DNA of 64,000 bases from Sulfopaludibacter sp035606355 (GCA_035606355.1 DATNFO010000029.1:71475-135474), one strand, 5' to 3'; numbered from the stretch's first letter, positions 8,040 through 17,099 are shown. Program-made: numbers and translations. The notes: a model not told the origin generated them from the sequence alone.

Positions 8040-9444
8040 GGACTTGCCGCCAGCTATGCTGAACCGGCTTCTCCGGCTGGCCGCCTTTCAGAACCCAGAG
8101 TTCTACAAGGCTCAGGCCATGCGGCTCTCGACGTACGACAAGCCGCGCGTGATCGCATGCGGCACAGAGTTTGCCCAGCATGTTGCGGTGCCGCGCGGAT
8201 GTCTGACAGAGACCTTGGCTCTTCTCGAAGCGCACAAGATTCGGCCTGAAGTTCGGGACGAACGGAACGCGGGCACGGTGATCGAAGCGGAGTTCCAAGG
8301 GCGGCTTCGGCCGTTCCAGGAAGAAGCCGTCGCGAAGATCACCGCCCACGACGAAGGTATTCTCTGCGCTCCGACCGCGTTCGGAAAAACCGCTGTGGCG
8401 GCGTGGCTGATCGCCAGGCGCAAGGTTAACACTCTGGTGGTGGTTCACCGGCAGCAGTTGCTGGATCAGTGGCAGGAGCGCCTTGGGATGTTCTTGAACC
8501 TGCCCGCCAAATCAATCGGGCATATCGGCGGCGGCAAAGTCGACCGGACAGGCTGCGTAGACGTTGCCGTCATCCAAAGCCTGTACCGAAAGGACGAAGT
8601 GAAGGACTTTGTCGCTGATTATGGCCAGGTGATTGTCGACGAGTGCCACCACATATCCGCCTTCACGTTCGAACAGGTGATGAGGCAGGTGAAAGCCAAA
8701 TATGTAGTCGGCTTGACCGCCACGCCGACGCGAAAAGACGGCCACCATCCGATTATTTACATGCAGTGCGGCCCGGTGCGGTTCAGCATGAGCGCCCGGA
8801 CGATGACCGAAACGACGCCTTTCGAACACAAGGTGACTCCCCGGCATACGGAGTTCCGGATGGCGGCCGACCTCAACGATGTCACGATTCAGGATATCTA
8901 CGCCGCGCTCGTGAATGATGTCCCGCGTAACGAGATGATCGCCAATGACATCGTGCGCGCTGTGGAATCCGGGCGTTGCCCGCTGCTCCTGACTGGCCGG
9001 ACAGAGCATCTTCAGTATTTCGCCGCCAAACTCGCAGGCGTTGCCAAGCACGTCTTCGTCTTGAAGGGCGGTATGGGAAAAAAACAGCGCAGGGAGACAG
9101 CGGCAGCGTTGGCGGCAGTGCCGGAGAATGAATCGCGGGTGATTCTGGCGACGGGAAGCTACATCGGAGAAGGGTTTGACGACGCGCGTCTGGACACACT
9201 ATTCCTGGCGATGCCAATCTCCTGGAAAGGCACGTTGCAACAGTATGTGGGCCGATTGCATCGGCTGCACGACAACAAGCGATTTGTGCAGGTTTACGAT
9301 TACGTCGACAACTACGTCCTGATGCTGGCCAGGATGTACGAGCGCAGGCTGAAGGGCTACAGCACGATCGGATGCGTCGTCGAGCAAGCGACCTCAGTGC
9401 CCGATTCTCTGGCGCCTTTGAGCGGCAGCGTCGGGACCCAATAG
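7915..9444 (+). CDS. TOTE-type SF2 helicase part of a primase/helicase (C-terminal half)
   Basis: This frame continues the preceding primase from SRKRKERPIEGPLP onward (real homology begins at about 7950; the ATG at 7915 is only the first in-frame start). It holds a complete SF2 helicase: Walker A PTAFGKTAVAAW, DECHH box, SAT-like motif GLTATPTRKDGHH and motif VI QYVGRLHRLH. The HHPIIYMQCGPVR segment is typical of this family. Such proteins are predicted to act on invading nucleic acid by combined primase and helicase action. Independent translation is possible but not expected. The alternatives are an inactivating mutation, a sequencing error in the homopolymer, or programmed +1 shifting. 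Confidence 0.85.
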   Translation: MRRHKTPGLCPLSRKRKERPIEGPLPKTVQIVRANLVYVESKDLPPAMLNRLLRLAAFQNPEFYKAQAMRLSTYDKPRVIACGTEFAQHVAVPRGCLTETLALLEAHKIRPEVRDERNAGTVIEAEFQGRLRPFQEEAVAKITAHDEGILCAPTAFGKTAVAAWLIARRKVNTLVVVHRQQLLDQWQERLGMFLNLPAKSIGHIGGGKVDRTGCVDVAVIQSLYRKDEVKDFVADYGQVIVDECHHISAFTFEQVMRQVKAKYVVGLTATPTRKDGHHPIIYMQCGPVRFSMSARTMTETTPFEHKVTPRHTEFRMAADLNDVTIQDIYAALVNDVPRNEMIANDIVRAVESGRCPLLLTGRTEHLQYFAAKLAGVAKHVFVLKGGMGKKQRRETAAALAAVPENESRVILATGSYIGEGFDDARLDTLFLAMPISWKGTLQQYVGRLHRLHDNKRFVQVYDYVDNYVLMLARMYERRLKGYSTIGCVVEQATSVPDSLAPLSGSVGTQ

Positions 9445-9537
9445 AGAAATGGCATCAGTACAAAGCGAACAAAGGGAAAAGACGCTGACCAACCGCTTCG
9501 ACTCCAGCAAAGCGCCCGCTCGACGAACCGTCCCCTT

Positions 9538-9708
9538 CTAACCGCCGCCTTCGCCGCCTCCTGTCTCTTTTTTCCCGGGGCTCAGCCCTTTTGGGGGGCG
9601 GCCCCGTCGTTTCCCCTCCTGTTGCTGCAACCGTTCGAGACTGGAGATTGCAGTGTTCAAATTCTCTAACTCCGCGCGAAGATGTGCGAGTACTTTCGCC
9701 AAGTCCAT
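9538..9708 (-). CDS. Small AT-hook-like coiled-coil protein, 56 aa
   Basis: The ATG at 9708 is preceded by AGGAAG with good spacing. The 56-residue product begins with a short predicted coiled coil (MDLAKVLAHLRAELENL, then ISSLERLQQQ), followed by KRRGRPPK, which matches an AT-hook core (RGRP), and a Gly/Lys-rich tail. I recall similar short proteins in Acidobacteria. It would be expected to bind AT-rich DNA, but no function is established. It is convergent with the TOTE gene. Confidence 0.7.
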   Translation of the reverse strand: MDLAKVLAHLRAELENLNTAISSLERLQQQEGKRRGRPPKGLSPGKKETGGGEGGG

Positions 9709-9833
9709 GAGCTTCCTGGACGCAGAATAATATTAAATACAAGGTAAATGAAATCGGACTTCGCTTAGTCCTGGATCAGGCACTTACTAAAAAACGGCGC
9801 CGCGAGTAACCCGTGCGGTAAAAAAGTCGCGAC

Positions 9834-10310
9834 CTAGACAGCCGGCCGTGCCAGTAACGGATCTTCTGTAAGTTCCGAAGGGTCAGTGTAACTCTGAAGG
9901 GAATCCAAACTTTCGAGCACGCGCTCCAGGAGGCTATCGGTCTGAGAGACGGTCGACTTCAACACGTCGATGGATCGCGCCTGGGTGGTGAGCCGTTCGT
10001 CCAGATTGGACATGGTCTTCGCCAGCAACTGCTCCATCGCGGAGACAATCTGCGTGGTGGAAGGCACGTCGGCGAGCTTTGCCGCATGTTCGTCCAGGCG
10101 CGCTTCTATGGCTGTGAAGCGTTCCGCCGCCGCTGTTTCCTGTGCCGTCAGGCGGGTTTCCATTCCCGCCAGAGCCTTCTTGACTCCCTCGGCCGCCGAG
10201 GGATCGATGCCCGCCGGCTCCCGCTCGCGGCGGGAAGTGGTGAGTGCGCCCGCGGCGATTCCCGCCAGGAAAATGGCAACGCGGGGAATGGAATTGACAA
10301 GGCGTGACAT
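9834..10310 (-). CDS. Membrane-anchored coiled-coil hypothetical protein
   Basis: A 158-aa product from the ATG at 10310; longer in-frame starts lack a plausible leader. Residues 1-25 form one hydrophobic segment (VAIFLAGIAAGALTTS), and the remainder is helical with heptad-like spacing (AGMETRLTAQETAAAERF, IEARLDEHAAKLADV). This resembles small inner-membrane proteins with a long cytoplasmic or periplasmic coiled coil. No enzymatic motif. It is divergent from the sensor kinase at 10457. Confidence 0.7.
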   Translation of the reverse strand: MSRLVNSIPRVAIFLAGIAAGALTTSRREREPAGIDPSAAEGVKKALAGMETRLTAQETAAAERFTAIEARLDEHAAKLADVPSTTQIVSAMEQLLAKTMSNLDERLTTQARSIDVLKSTVSQTDSLLERVLESLDSLQSYTDPSELTEDPLLARPAV

Positions 10311-10456
10311 CCGTGACTCCCTTATAACGCTTTTCCGGAACTGCTTGCAAGTACTAAGCTTAGTTCGTATGGTACTAGGTACGTACCGCAATTGCACGAC
10401 TCAAGTCATCCTGTCATTCTGAGTAAGCAGAATCCCTTCGGATAGGAGACGTCTGG

Positions 10457-11485
10457 TTGAGCCGGGCAACGGAACTCAGCCAATTCCCGATGAGCCAGCT
10501 CGCTCAGCCGGTATTGGTTGAGTGCGACATGCAGGGGCGCGTCTTATGGATGAGCGATGCGGCCAAAGCACGGTTGGGAGAAGCGGAGAACTTGGCCCGC
10601 GCTGTGCTCGCCCATTCGGCGCCGGCGTCTAGCCCTGCGTTCTCGCGTCTCGCCCGGGTTCTGCAGATCAAAAATTCCGTTATCGTGAGCATTCAGCCGG
10701 TCCCACAGGACGTCCCCTCGCGATCCGGCGGGCTGCATGAGCTCGAGCACGGCTTACTGCTCCACTACTTTCATCTGCAAAAGGTGGAACGGTCGCTTTC
10801 CTCCCGGACCCGTTCGCGCCCCCGCCGCTCCGGCGCGCGTACCGTACGCCAGTTGGAAATGGAGCGGCGCCGGTTGGGACGCGAGCTGCATACCGGGGTG
10901 GGCCAGTTGCTGGCAGCCATCCGCCTCCAACTCGAAGTCGTGGCACAGCAGCTTCCACAGGCTCCCGCCGGCGTTGAACAGGCGCTCGACCGTATCTCCA
11001 GACTCGCGTCCGACGCCCTGGACCAGGTGCGCAACATTTCGCGCCGCCTGCACCCGCCGGAATGGCAGCGCCTTGGCATTGATGAAGCTCTCAGCCAGTT
11101 GTGGGATATTAGCGGCATTCCGCAGCGTTTCGACGCCCACCTGCGGATTGAATCGCCCGCGCAGGAGCCGGATCTCGAAGTGAAAGTGCTGTTGTATCGC
11201 GCTGCGCAGGAAGGCATTTCCAACTTCGTACGCCACGCCGCGGCCACCCGCATTGAAATGACGCTCGAAAGCGGACCGGCTATGCTTCGCCTCACCATCC
11301 GCGATAACGGCGCGGGCTTCGATCCCGCGGCTCTAAGCGCGGCTCGCGCCAGCGTCGCGGCGGGTCTCGGCCTGCGCTCCATTCGGGAACAGGCGGAGAG
11401 CGTCGGCGGAAAATTAGAGATTGAAAGCGGCCCCGCAGGCACTACACTGAGAGTTTCAACGCCGTACTCCGCGTCTGGCGGATAG
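10457..11485 (+). CDS. NarL-partner type sensor histidine kinase (HisKA_3)
   Basis: A 342-aa kinase starting at TTG 10457, supported by AGGAGA 8 bases upstream. Residues 1-110 form an undefined sensory region, possibly PAS-like (LVECDMQGRVLWMSDAA). The HisKA_3 dimerisation domain has His145 in RELHTGVGQLL. The HATPase domain has an N-box-like AAQEGISNFVRHA and G-box DNGAGFD and GLGLRSI. No membrane segment is evident. The response regulator follows after 14 bases, so the two form a cytoplasmic two-component pair. Confidence 0.93.
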   Translation: MSRATELSQFPMSQLAQPVLVECDMQGRVLWMSDAAKARLGEAENLARAVLAHSAPASSPAFSRLARVLQIKNSVIVSIQPVPQDVPSRSGGLHELEHGLLLHYFHLQKVERSLSSRTRSRPRRSGARTVRQLEMERRRLGRELHTGVGQLLAAIRLQLEVVAQQLPQAPAGVEQALDRISRLASDALDQVRNISRRLHPPEWQRLGIDEALSQLWDISGIPQRFDAHLRIESPAQEPDLEVKVLLYRAAQEGISNFVRHAAATRIEMTLESGPAMLRLTIRDNGAGFDPAALSAARASVAAGLGLRSIREQAESVGGKLEIESGPAGTTLRVSTPYSASGG

Positions 11486-11499
11486 CCCAAGGAGATTGC

Positions 11500-12162
11500 A
11501 TGCAGGAAGTAATCACAACCACCGTCGTACTGGCCGATGACCACGCCATCGTTCGCGAAGGCATCGCAGCCCTTTGCGCCACCAACGGCATGCGCATCCT
11601 CGGTCAAGCCTCCGAAGGCCCGGCCGCTCTGGAGATGATCAACCAGCTCCAACCGGATTTCGCTATTCTCGACCTGCACATGCCGGTCATGACGGGGATT
11701 GAGGTAATTCGCCGCTTGCGATCCAGCGGCTTTCAGGGAAAACTGCTCATCCTCTCCATCAGCCGCGAAGAAAACACCGTCATGGAAGCATTACGCGCCG
11801 GAGCCGACGCTTATCTGCTGAAAGACGGTCCCGCGCGGCACCTGCTGGACGCCGTAAGCTTCGTGCGCGATGGCGGGGTCTACGTTTCCCCGCTACTGCG
11901 CGGCGCCGGACTCTTCACGCGCGCCGAACGGCGCGTTCCGGAAGATCCGTTGGCGTCCTTAAGCCCGCGCGAGATGGAGGTGTTCTCTTACCTTGTGAAC
12001 GGCTTGCGCGCCAAGGATATCGCGGAACTCCTCGACATCAGTCCCAAAACCGTGGACACTTACCGCGCCAGTCTGATGCGCAAGCTCAATGTTCACGATT
12101 TGGTGGGCCTTGTGAAGTTCGCGATCGAGAGGAATCTTACGAGCACTTCCGTTCAGCGATAA
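11500..12162 (+). CDS. NarL/FixJ-family response regulator
   Basis: A 220-aa regulator: receiver domain at 1-125 with DD near residue 13, phospho-acceptor Asp58 in FAILDLHMPVMTG and Lys in YLLKDG; LuxR-type helix-turn-helix at about 155-215 (LSPREMEVFSYLVNG, DISPKTVDTYRASLM). AAGGAG precedes the ATG. It is the output partner of the kinase just upstream. Its targets are unknown. The 3' end overlaps a convergent small gene by 26 bases. Confidence 0.95.
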   Translation: MQEVITTTVVLADDHAIVREGIAALCATNGMRILGQASEGPAALEMINQLQPDFAILDLHMPVMTGIEVIRRLRSSGFQGKLLILSISREENTVMEALRAGADAYLLKDGPARHLLDAVSFVRDGGVYVSPLLRGAGLFTRAERRVPEDPLASLSPREMEVFSYLVNGLRAKDIAELLDISPKTVDTYRASLMRKLNVHDLVGLVKFAIERNLTSTSVQR

Positions 12163-12346
12163 ACTCGCTGATGTACACCGGGCGGGCGGCAGCCAGGCGC
12201 GCATACTCTTCCAGGGTTTCAATCAGGGCGTCGACAGTTTCCCTGCGTCTGTACAGACGCGCAAGGGCGTCTCTACGCATACCATTCGCATTCAGGCGAT
12301 CGAGGCGTTCATGAGAATCGGGGGTGGGTAGCGTGATCGGGCTCAT
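12137..12346 (-). CDS. Hypothetical protein, 69 aa
   Basis: A 69-aa product rich in Arg and Leu with helical character (DALARLYRRRETVDALIETL, then EEYARLAAARPVYI). Convergent with the response regulator and overlapping its last 26 bases. A perfect 16-base palindrome GCGTCTGTACAGACGC lies inside the frame (12245-12260). No known domain. It is plausible because of the coherent amphipathic composition, but could be a spurious frame. Confidence 0.5.
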   Translation of the reverse strand: MSPITLPTPDSHERLDRLNANGMRRDALARLYRRRETVDALIETLEEYARLAAARPVYISEFIAERKCS

Positions 12347-12540
12347 CGGAGTTTTCCTATATTTCCAGAGTGTAGTGTCAGAATTTCCCGTACCAGAGTA
12401 AGCATAATTACAAATCCTGTGGTCGTCAAGAATAATCCGAGTCTACTTAAGAAATATCTGTGCAAGGGCGCACGTACTATCTTTAGGTAGAGAGGTAATA
12501 GGGTTAATTCCCGATGGCTTAGTACCACAGGAGTGTGCAA

Positions 12541-13599
12541 TTACACAACAAGCATGCAATCGCCATAAGAATAGAAGCGATATCCGGCTTCGACCGCGTG
12601 CGCGTACGCCCGCATCGCCAGTTCTCTGCCCACGAATGCGCACACCAGCATCACCAGGCTGGTCTTCGGGAGATGGAAGTTGGTGAGCATCGCTCCCACG
12701 CGGCGAAACTCGAAGCCGGGCTGAATGAAGATCTCGGTTTCGCCTTGCGGCGTCCCGGACCTCTCGGCGCTCTCGATGCTGCGGACGCTAGTGGTTCCCA
12801 CGGCGATCACTCGGTGCGCGGCGCGGATCTGGGCAACACTGGAGTCACCGATGTGAAACCACTCCGGGTGCAGTTTGCCCGCGGCGATCTGCTCCTCGTG
12901 GAGCGGCTGAAACGTGCCAAGTCCAACGTGTAGAGTAACGTACGCGATCTCCGCGCCTGCTTCCCGGCACCCCTCCAACACTTTCGGAGTGAAGTGCAGG
13001 CCGGCGGTGGGTGCGGCCACGCTGCCGCGCTCGCGCGCAAACACCGTTTGATAGCGCTCCCGGTCCGACGGCGCATCGTCGCGCTTGATGTAAGGCGGCA
13101 GAGGAATATGCCCGATGCCTTCGAACCTGTCGAACAGGTCGCCCTCGGCATCGAAGCGGATCTGCCGCTCGCCGTACTCGCCACGCGCTACGATTTCACC
13201 GGTGAGTTCGCCCGGAAACCGCACTCGCTCCCCGACCCGCATTTTTCGCCCGGGCCGCACCAGCGCTTCCCACGTTTTTCCGTCAGCGCTTACGGGGCGA
13301 AGGAGCAGCACCTCCACCTGACCGCTCAAATGCTCCTGGCGCTTGGGGTTGCCCTTGCCGACAGCGAGCGAATGCACCCCTTCCCTGTGTCCGAACAGGC
13401 CCGCCGGGAACACGCGCGAATCGTTCAAGACCAGGCAGTCGCCGGGACCGAGGAACAGCGGCAATTCGCGGAACGTGCGGTCCTCCCAGCGGTTCTCGTT
13501 GCGATAGACCACCAGCATCCGCGAAGCCGCGCGGTCCGCCAGCGGCTCCTGGGCAATCAATTCCTCGGGAAGATGATAGTCGAACTGGGCGAGATCCAA
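12541..13599 (-). CDS. queA: S-adenosylmethionine:tRNA ribosyltransferase-isomerase
   Basis: A 352-aa protein of normal QueA length. Signatures: the start FDYHLPEELIAQEPLADRAA, SRMLVV, DCLVLNDSRVFPAG, SVAAPTAGLHFT and LHVGLGTFQPL. QueA transfers the ribosyl part of SAM to preQ1 in tRNA, making epoxyqueuosine at the wobble position. It lies 3 bases downstream of the radical SAM gene and is likely co-transcribed with it. Confidence 0.97.
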   Translation of the reverse strand: MDLAQFDYHLPEELIAQEPLADRAASRMLVVYRNENRWEDRTFRELPLFLGPGDCLVLNDSRVFPAGLFGHREGVHSLAVGKGNPKRQEHLSGQVEVLLLRPVSADGKTWEALVRPGRKMRVGERVRFPGELTGEIVARGEYGERQIRFDAEGDLFDRFEGIGHIPLPPYIKRDDAPSDRERYQTVFARERGSVAAPTAGLHFTPKVLEGCREAGAEIAYVTLHVGLGTFQPLHEEQIAAGKLHPEWFHIGDSSVAQIRAAHRVIAVGTTSVRSIESAERSGTPQGETEIFIQPGFEFRRVGAMLTNFHLPKTSLVMLVCAFVGRELAMRAYAHAVEAGYRFYSYGDCMLVV

Positions 13600-13602
13600 C
13601 TT

Positions 13603-14568
13603 TCACTGTAGCGGAAAGAGCAGGCCCTGCTCTTCTTCCTGCCAGTGCTCGGGGCGGTACTCCACCACTCCGGCCGCGAGTCCGTAGCGGTCGCGCACGC
13701 GCCGCACGCGCTCGCTCAACATATCCTTATAGGCCCGGCCCAGGTACGCGCTCTTGCCGTAGGTCTCGCGGTAGTGCGGCGCCAGGTCGGGGAACTCTTC
13801 GTCCAGGAACGGCAGAAAAACTTTTTGCGCGCAGGGCATCAGGAAGAGCGGACCGCCGCCAAAGCCCTGCGCTCCCGCATCTTTGGCCGCTTTGGCGAGA
13901 CGGTCCAGGTGCTTTTCACCGTCCGTGATTCCGGGCATGATCGGGTTGGGAAAGACACTCACCGAAATTCCCGCTTCGCTCAAGCGCTGCACGGCGGAAA
14001 GCCGCAGATCGGGCCGCGGCGCCCGGGGCTCCATCAATCGCGCGAGCCCGCTATTCAGCGTGGTGATCGTGATGTGAACCGTCAATACATTGGTGCGTGC
14101 GATCTCCTTGAGCAGATCGATATCGCGCACGATCAAGTCGCTTTTCGTGGTGATGCCGAGGAATCGGCCGTGATCCTTAGCGAACACTTGCAGGATGGAG
14201 CGAGTGCGGCCGAACCGGCGCTCGGCCGGTTGATACGGGTCCGTGGCGGTTCCGAGTGCGATGCGGTCCGCGCGATCCAGCTTTCGCAATTCCTGGCGCA
14301 GTAAGTGCGCCGCGGCCGCCTTGGCGTAGATCTTGTCCTCGAATTCAGTGACCGCCATCTCCATGAATTCGTGAGTGTACCGGGCATAGCAATACTTGCA
14401 GCCGAATTCGCAGCCGCGGTAGGGATTGATGGTCCACTGGAACGGCATCGTGGGCTTGGTGCGATTCAAGATGCTCCGCGACGGGATCTCGAAATACTGC
14501 ACCTGGCGTTTGGCCTCCAGCACCTCGCTCTGTGCCGCTAGCCGGGCAATTCCCACCAGTTCACTCAT
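13603..14568 (-). CDS. Radical SAM protein (PA0069/Rv2578c-like)
   Basis: A 321-aa protein with the radical SAM cluster motif in NPYRGCEFGCKYCYARYTHE (CxxxCxxC), followed by DRIALGTATDPYQPAERRFG, a segment typical of the spore-photoproduct-lyase-like Rv2578c/PA0069 group. The group's substrate is unknown. It reductively cleaves SAM using a 4Fe-4S cluster. It is upstream of queA with a 3-base gap, so the two form an operon. The association with queuosine synthesis is only positional. Confidence 0.92.
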   Translation of the reverse strand: MSELVGIARLAAQSEVLEAKRQVQYFEIPSRSILNRTKPTMPFQWTINPYRGCEFGCKYCYARYTHEFMEMAVTEFEDKIYAKAAAAHLLRQELRKLDRADRIALGTATDPYQPAERRFGRTRSILQVFAKDHGRFLGITTKSDLIVRDIDLLKEIARTNVLTVHITITTLNSGLARLMEPRAPRPDLRLSAVQRLSEAGISVSVFPNPIMPGITDGEKHLDRLAKAAKDAGAQGFGGGPLFLMPCAQKVFLPFLDEEFPDLAPHYRETYGKSAYLGRAYKDMLSERVRRVRDRYGLAAGVVEYRPEHWQEEEQGLLFPLQ

Positions 14569-14713
14569 AGCGGTCGCTCCTTAAGGTATTTTCGCCTTTT
14601 GTTCGCCATATTGCAAGTGGCTTCCCTCGCGCATTTGTAGAAATTCACGACATTTACAAAGTGGCAAAATGCCTCCACAATAGCCGGGAACCGCCGTGTT
14701 CACCCGATAAACC

Positions 14714-16255
14714 ATGGGACGCCGATTCCCGTTCTTCTTCATTCTGGCCGCGAGCCTGTCCGCGCAGACCCTTCACACCGTCACCGCCAATCTCACCGTC
14801 CTGGCTCGATCCGCTGCCCGAAAACCGCAGCCTTCCACCGCTCCACGACCGGCACGCACGGAAGGCAAACCGCGCCGCGCCGCGCCTGCCTCTATCCCGG
14901 GCCATGGCAGCACGCAGACCGGCAATGGAGCCGCGACCCTTGCTGGCTTCGGCGCGCTGCTCGACGAGTATGCATCCAATCCGCCCGACTGCGGGGGCGC
15001 GGTCGGGCCGTCCGACGTTGTCACGATGCTCAACACGCAAGTGCTGATTCAATCGCGCGCGGGCGATCCGCGGCCCGCGTTCCCTATGCCGCTGAGCCAG
15101 TTCTGGAGTCCGCTCGGCGCCTTTACGAAAGTCTTCGATCCACGCGTGCTCTACGACGCTACGGCAGGCCGCTGGCTCGCGTCCGCGGCGGCCAACCCGA
15201 CCTCAGCCGAATCCGCGCTGCTGATTGCCGTCTCGCGGACGTCCGACCCCGCGGGAGATTGGACCATGTCGCTGGTTCCGGTCGGCAACTCCGGAGTCTG
15301 GGCAGACTACCCGCAACTCGGCTTCAACGCGACATGGGTCGTGGTCACCGCCAACCTGCTCGAATTGCCGCCCAACGGCCGCTACTCGGCGAGCGCCGTT
15401 TACGCCTTCGATCGCGCGGCGCTGTACGCCGGCACGCCGTCGTTCACAACCTTCCAGCAGGATGAGGGCGCGCTGGTTCCTGCCACCGATCTCGACGGCA
15501 GCTATCCCGGCACGCTCTACTTCGCGCGCGCATCGACCAGCGGCGAAACCGGCGAAGTCCTCATAGCGGCACTGCGGGGTTCCAGAGCGGCGCCGGAGTT
15601 TCAATCGGCGGCCGCTTCGGTTCCGTTGGGCGAGGGCTGGGCCGATGCTGCACCGGCCGGAGACGACTTCGCTCCGCAGCGCGGCACCTACTTCAAGATC
15701 GACGCAGGCGATTCGCGGCTCCAGAACTGCGTCGTGCGGAACGCAGCCCTGTGGTGTGCTCAAACGGTGTTTCTGCCGGCGGCGAAACCGAACCGTTCCG
15801 CCGTGCAGTGGTTTCAGATCGACCCCGCAGCCGCATCGCTTCAGCAATCCGGCCGTATCGACGACGCACAGGCGGCGGAGTTCTACGCATTCCCATCGAT
15901 CGCGGTCAACCGTTTCAACGATGTGGTGGTCGGCTTCGCCAGATTTTCCGGCGGCGCGTATCCATCAGCGGGATTTGCGTACAGGCTGGCGACGGATTCC
16001 AATGGCACGATGCGGCCGGTCCAGACACTCAAGGCGGGAGAAGCGGCCTACGTAGCGCCCGGCGCGGATGAAGGCGCCAATCGCTGGGGTGATTTCACCG
16101 TTACCGTCGTCGACCCGGCCGGCGACCTGGGTTTCTGGACGATTCAGCAATATGCGGCTGTCCCCACCAACCACTATCTCGGCCGGTGGGGCACCTGGTG
16201 GAGCAGGATTACGCTCGAACCGTCTGCGCCTGCTGCTGCGCCAACTGTCCGATGA
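14714..16255 (+). CDS. Secreted hypothetical protein, likely beta-propeller
   Basis: A 513-aa exported protein. A signal peptide is visible (RRFPFFFILAASLSAQ, cleavage near residue 18), then a Pro/Ala/Arg-rich linker to about residue 75. The folded part starts with NPPDCGGAVGPSDVVTMLNT and FDPRVLYDATAGRWLASA, a pattern seen in large secreted acidobacterial proteins with repeated beta-blades. It ends RWGTWWSRI. No catalytic motif was recognised. The function is unknown; the location is probably periplasmic or extracellular. Confidence 0.8.
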   Translation: MGRRFPFFFILAASLSAQTLHTVTANLTVLARSAARKPQPSTAPRPARTEGKPRRAAPASIPGHGSTQTGNGAATLAGFGALLDEYASNPPDCGGAVGPSDVVTMLNTQVLIQSRAGDPRPAFPMPLSQFWSPLGAFTKVFDPRVLYDATAGRWLASAAANPTSAESALLIAVSRTSDPAGDWTMSLVPVGNSGVWADYPQLGFNATWVVVTANLLELPPNGRYSASAVYAFDRAALYAGTPSFTTFQQDEGALVPATDLDGSYPGTLYFARASTSGETGEVLIAALRGSRAAPEFQSAAASVPLGEGWADAAPAGDDFAPQRGTYFKIDAGDSRLQNCVVRNAALWCAQTVFLPAAKPNRSAVQWFQIDPAAASLQQSGRIDDAQAAEFYAFPSIAVNRFNDVVVGFARFSGGAYPSAGFAYRLATDSNGTMRPVQTLKAGEAAYVAPGADEGANRWGDFTVTVVDPAGDLGFWTIQQYAAVPTNHYLGRWGTWWSRITLEPSAPAAAPTVR

Positions 16256-16742
16256 AGGGCAGCACAATCGTCTTACCCTGATACGCCGACAACATCATAT
16301 ACAGCCACACACCCAGGCAGAACAAGCCAAATAGCGGCCACAGAATCGCGCCCAGGAAGAAGCCGACGATGTGCATCATCATGCCCATGACGATGCTGAA
16401 CACGATCCAACAGACGATAAATGCCAGGTGCAGAAAGATCGATTGAAACGCGTGGAAGCGGACCACGCGATCCCGGCTGTATGGCTCCAGCACCAGAAAC
16501 AGGATTCCTGTAATCAGGCCAAGCACGTAACAAAGCGCCGAAGCGACGTTCTGCGCCATTCCAACGTTCGCCGGGGGCGGAACGGCATTCATCATCGGGG
16601 GCGGCGGCGGTGGACTGCCTACCGGTGGAACCCCGCTCGCGGCCGCTCCACCTGCCGGACCAGCCGGCGCGCCGACCGGCGCACCACACTTCGCACAAAA
16701 CCGTCCTTCTGTTTGAGCACCGCAATTCGCGCAAAACGGCAT
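16209..16742 (-). CDS. Zinc-ribbon DUF4870-type membrane protein
   Basis: The start is set at the ATG at 16742, which begins a zinc ribbon (MPFCANCGAQTEGRFCAKCG, two CxxC pairs). A Pro/Gly-rich linker follows (about 25-60), then three hydrophobic segments of the DUF4870/Tic20-like type (NVASALCYVLGLITGILFLV, FHAFQSIFLHLAFIVCWIVF, IVGFFLGAILWPLFGLF). The product is 177 aa. Function unknown; predicted inner membrane with a cytoplasmic zinc knuckle. The 3' end overlaps the convergent secreted-protein gene by 47 bases. Confidence 0.85.
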   Translation of the reverse strand: MPFCANCGAQTEGRFCAKCGAPVGAPAGPAGGAAASGVPPVGSPPPPPPMMNAVPPPANVGMAQNVASALCYVLGLITGILFLVLEPYSRDRVVRFHAFQSIFLHLAFIVCWIVFSIVMGMMMHIVGFFLGAILWPLFGLFCLGVWLYMMLSAYQGKTIVLPFIGQLAQQQAQTVRA

Positions 16743-16913
16743 GATGCCTCCTCTCGCCATGGTAGGGAAGCCGCAAGCCTCCGGAAAGCCCCGCTGCATT
16801 TTACATGTGCGAACGCTTACAATTCCGGGCTGTCGCCCACCGGAGAGTAACACTCTCGGAACTTGTGGGGGGTCGGATTAATCCTAGGGTCGGCTTGCCC
16901 GTAAAGTTGACCT

Positions 16914-17075
16914 CTAATGTCCGGGCTGGCCGAGAAATATCAATGGAACAATCGCGCCGATGACCGCGCAAATCCATAGCGCCGCGTTCCACCCTGAACC
17001 GAGAAACGAAATCAGCAGTCCGGCCAGACCGCCAATGCCGGCGCCCACCACTGCAACCATCACGCGCTTCGCCAT
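16914..17075 (-). CDS. Small membrane protein, 53 aa
   Basis: A 53-residue product from the ATG at 17075. It is almost entirely two transmembrane segments (VMVAVVGAGIGGLAGLLISF and ALWICAVIGAIVPLIFL) with a short basic start (MAKR). The topology resembles many tiny envelope proteins. Divergent from the dehydrogenase, 24 bases apart. No known function. Confidence 0.6.
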   Translation of the reverse strand: MAKRVMVAVVGAGIGGLAGLLISFLGSGWNAALWICAVIGAIVPLIFLGQPGH

Positions 17076-17099
17076 ATTCCTAAGGTAACGCGTGACAAT

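Noticed and set aside
9455..9742. A 95-codon minus-strand frame downstream of the TOTE gene
   Set aside because: A different frame of the same strand gives the 56-aa AT-hook-like protein with a good ribosome site and coherent helices; the longer frame is Arg-run rich and looks like its shadow.
12343..12540. A 65-codon minus-strand open frame with hydrophobic stretches
   Set aside because: Lies between two genes without ribosome site or family features; more likely the promoter region of the neighbouring small gene.
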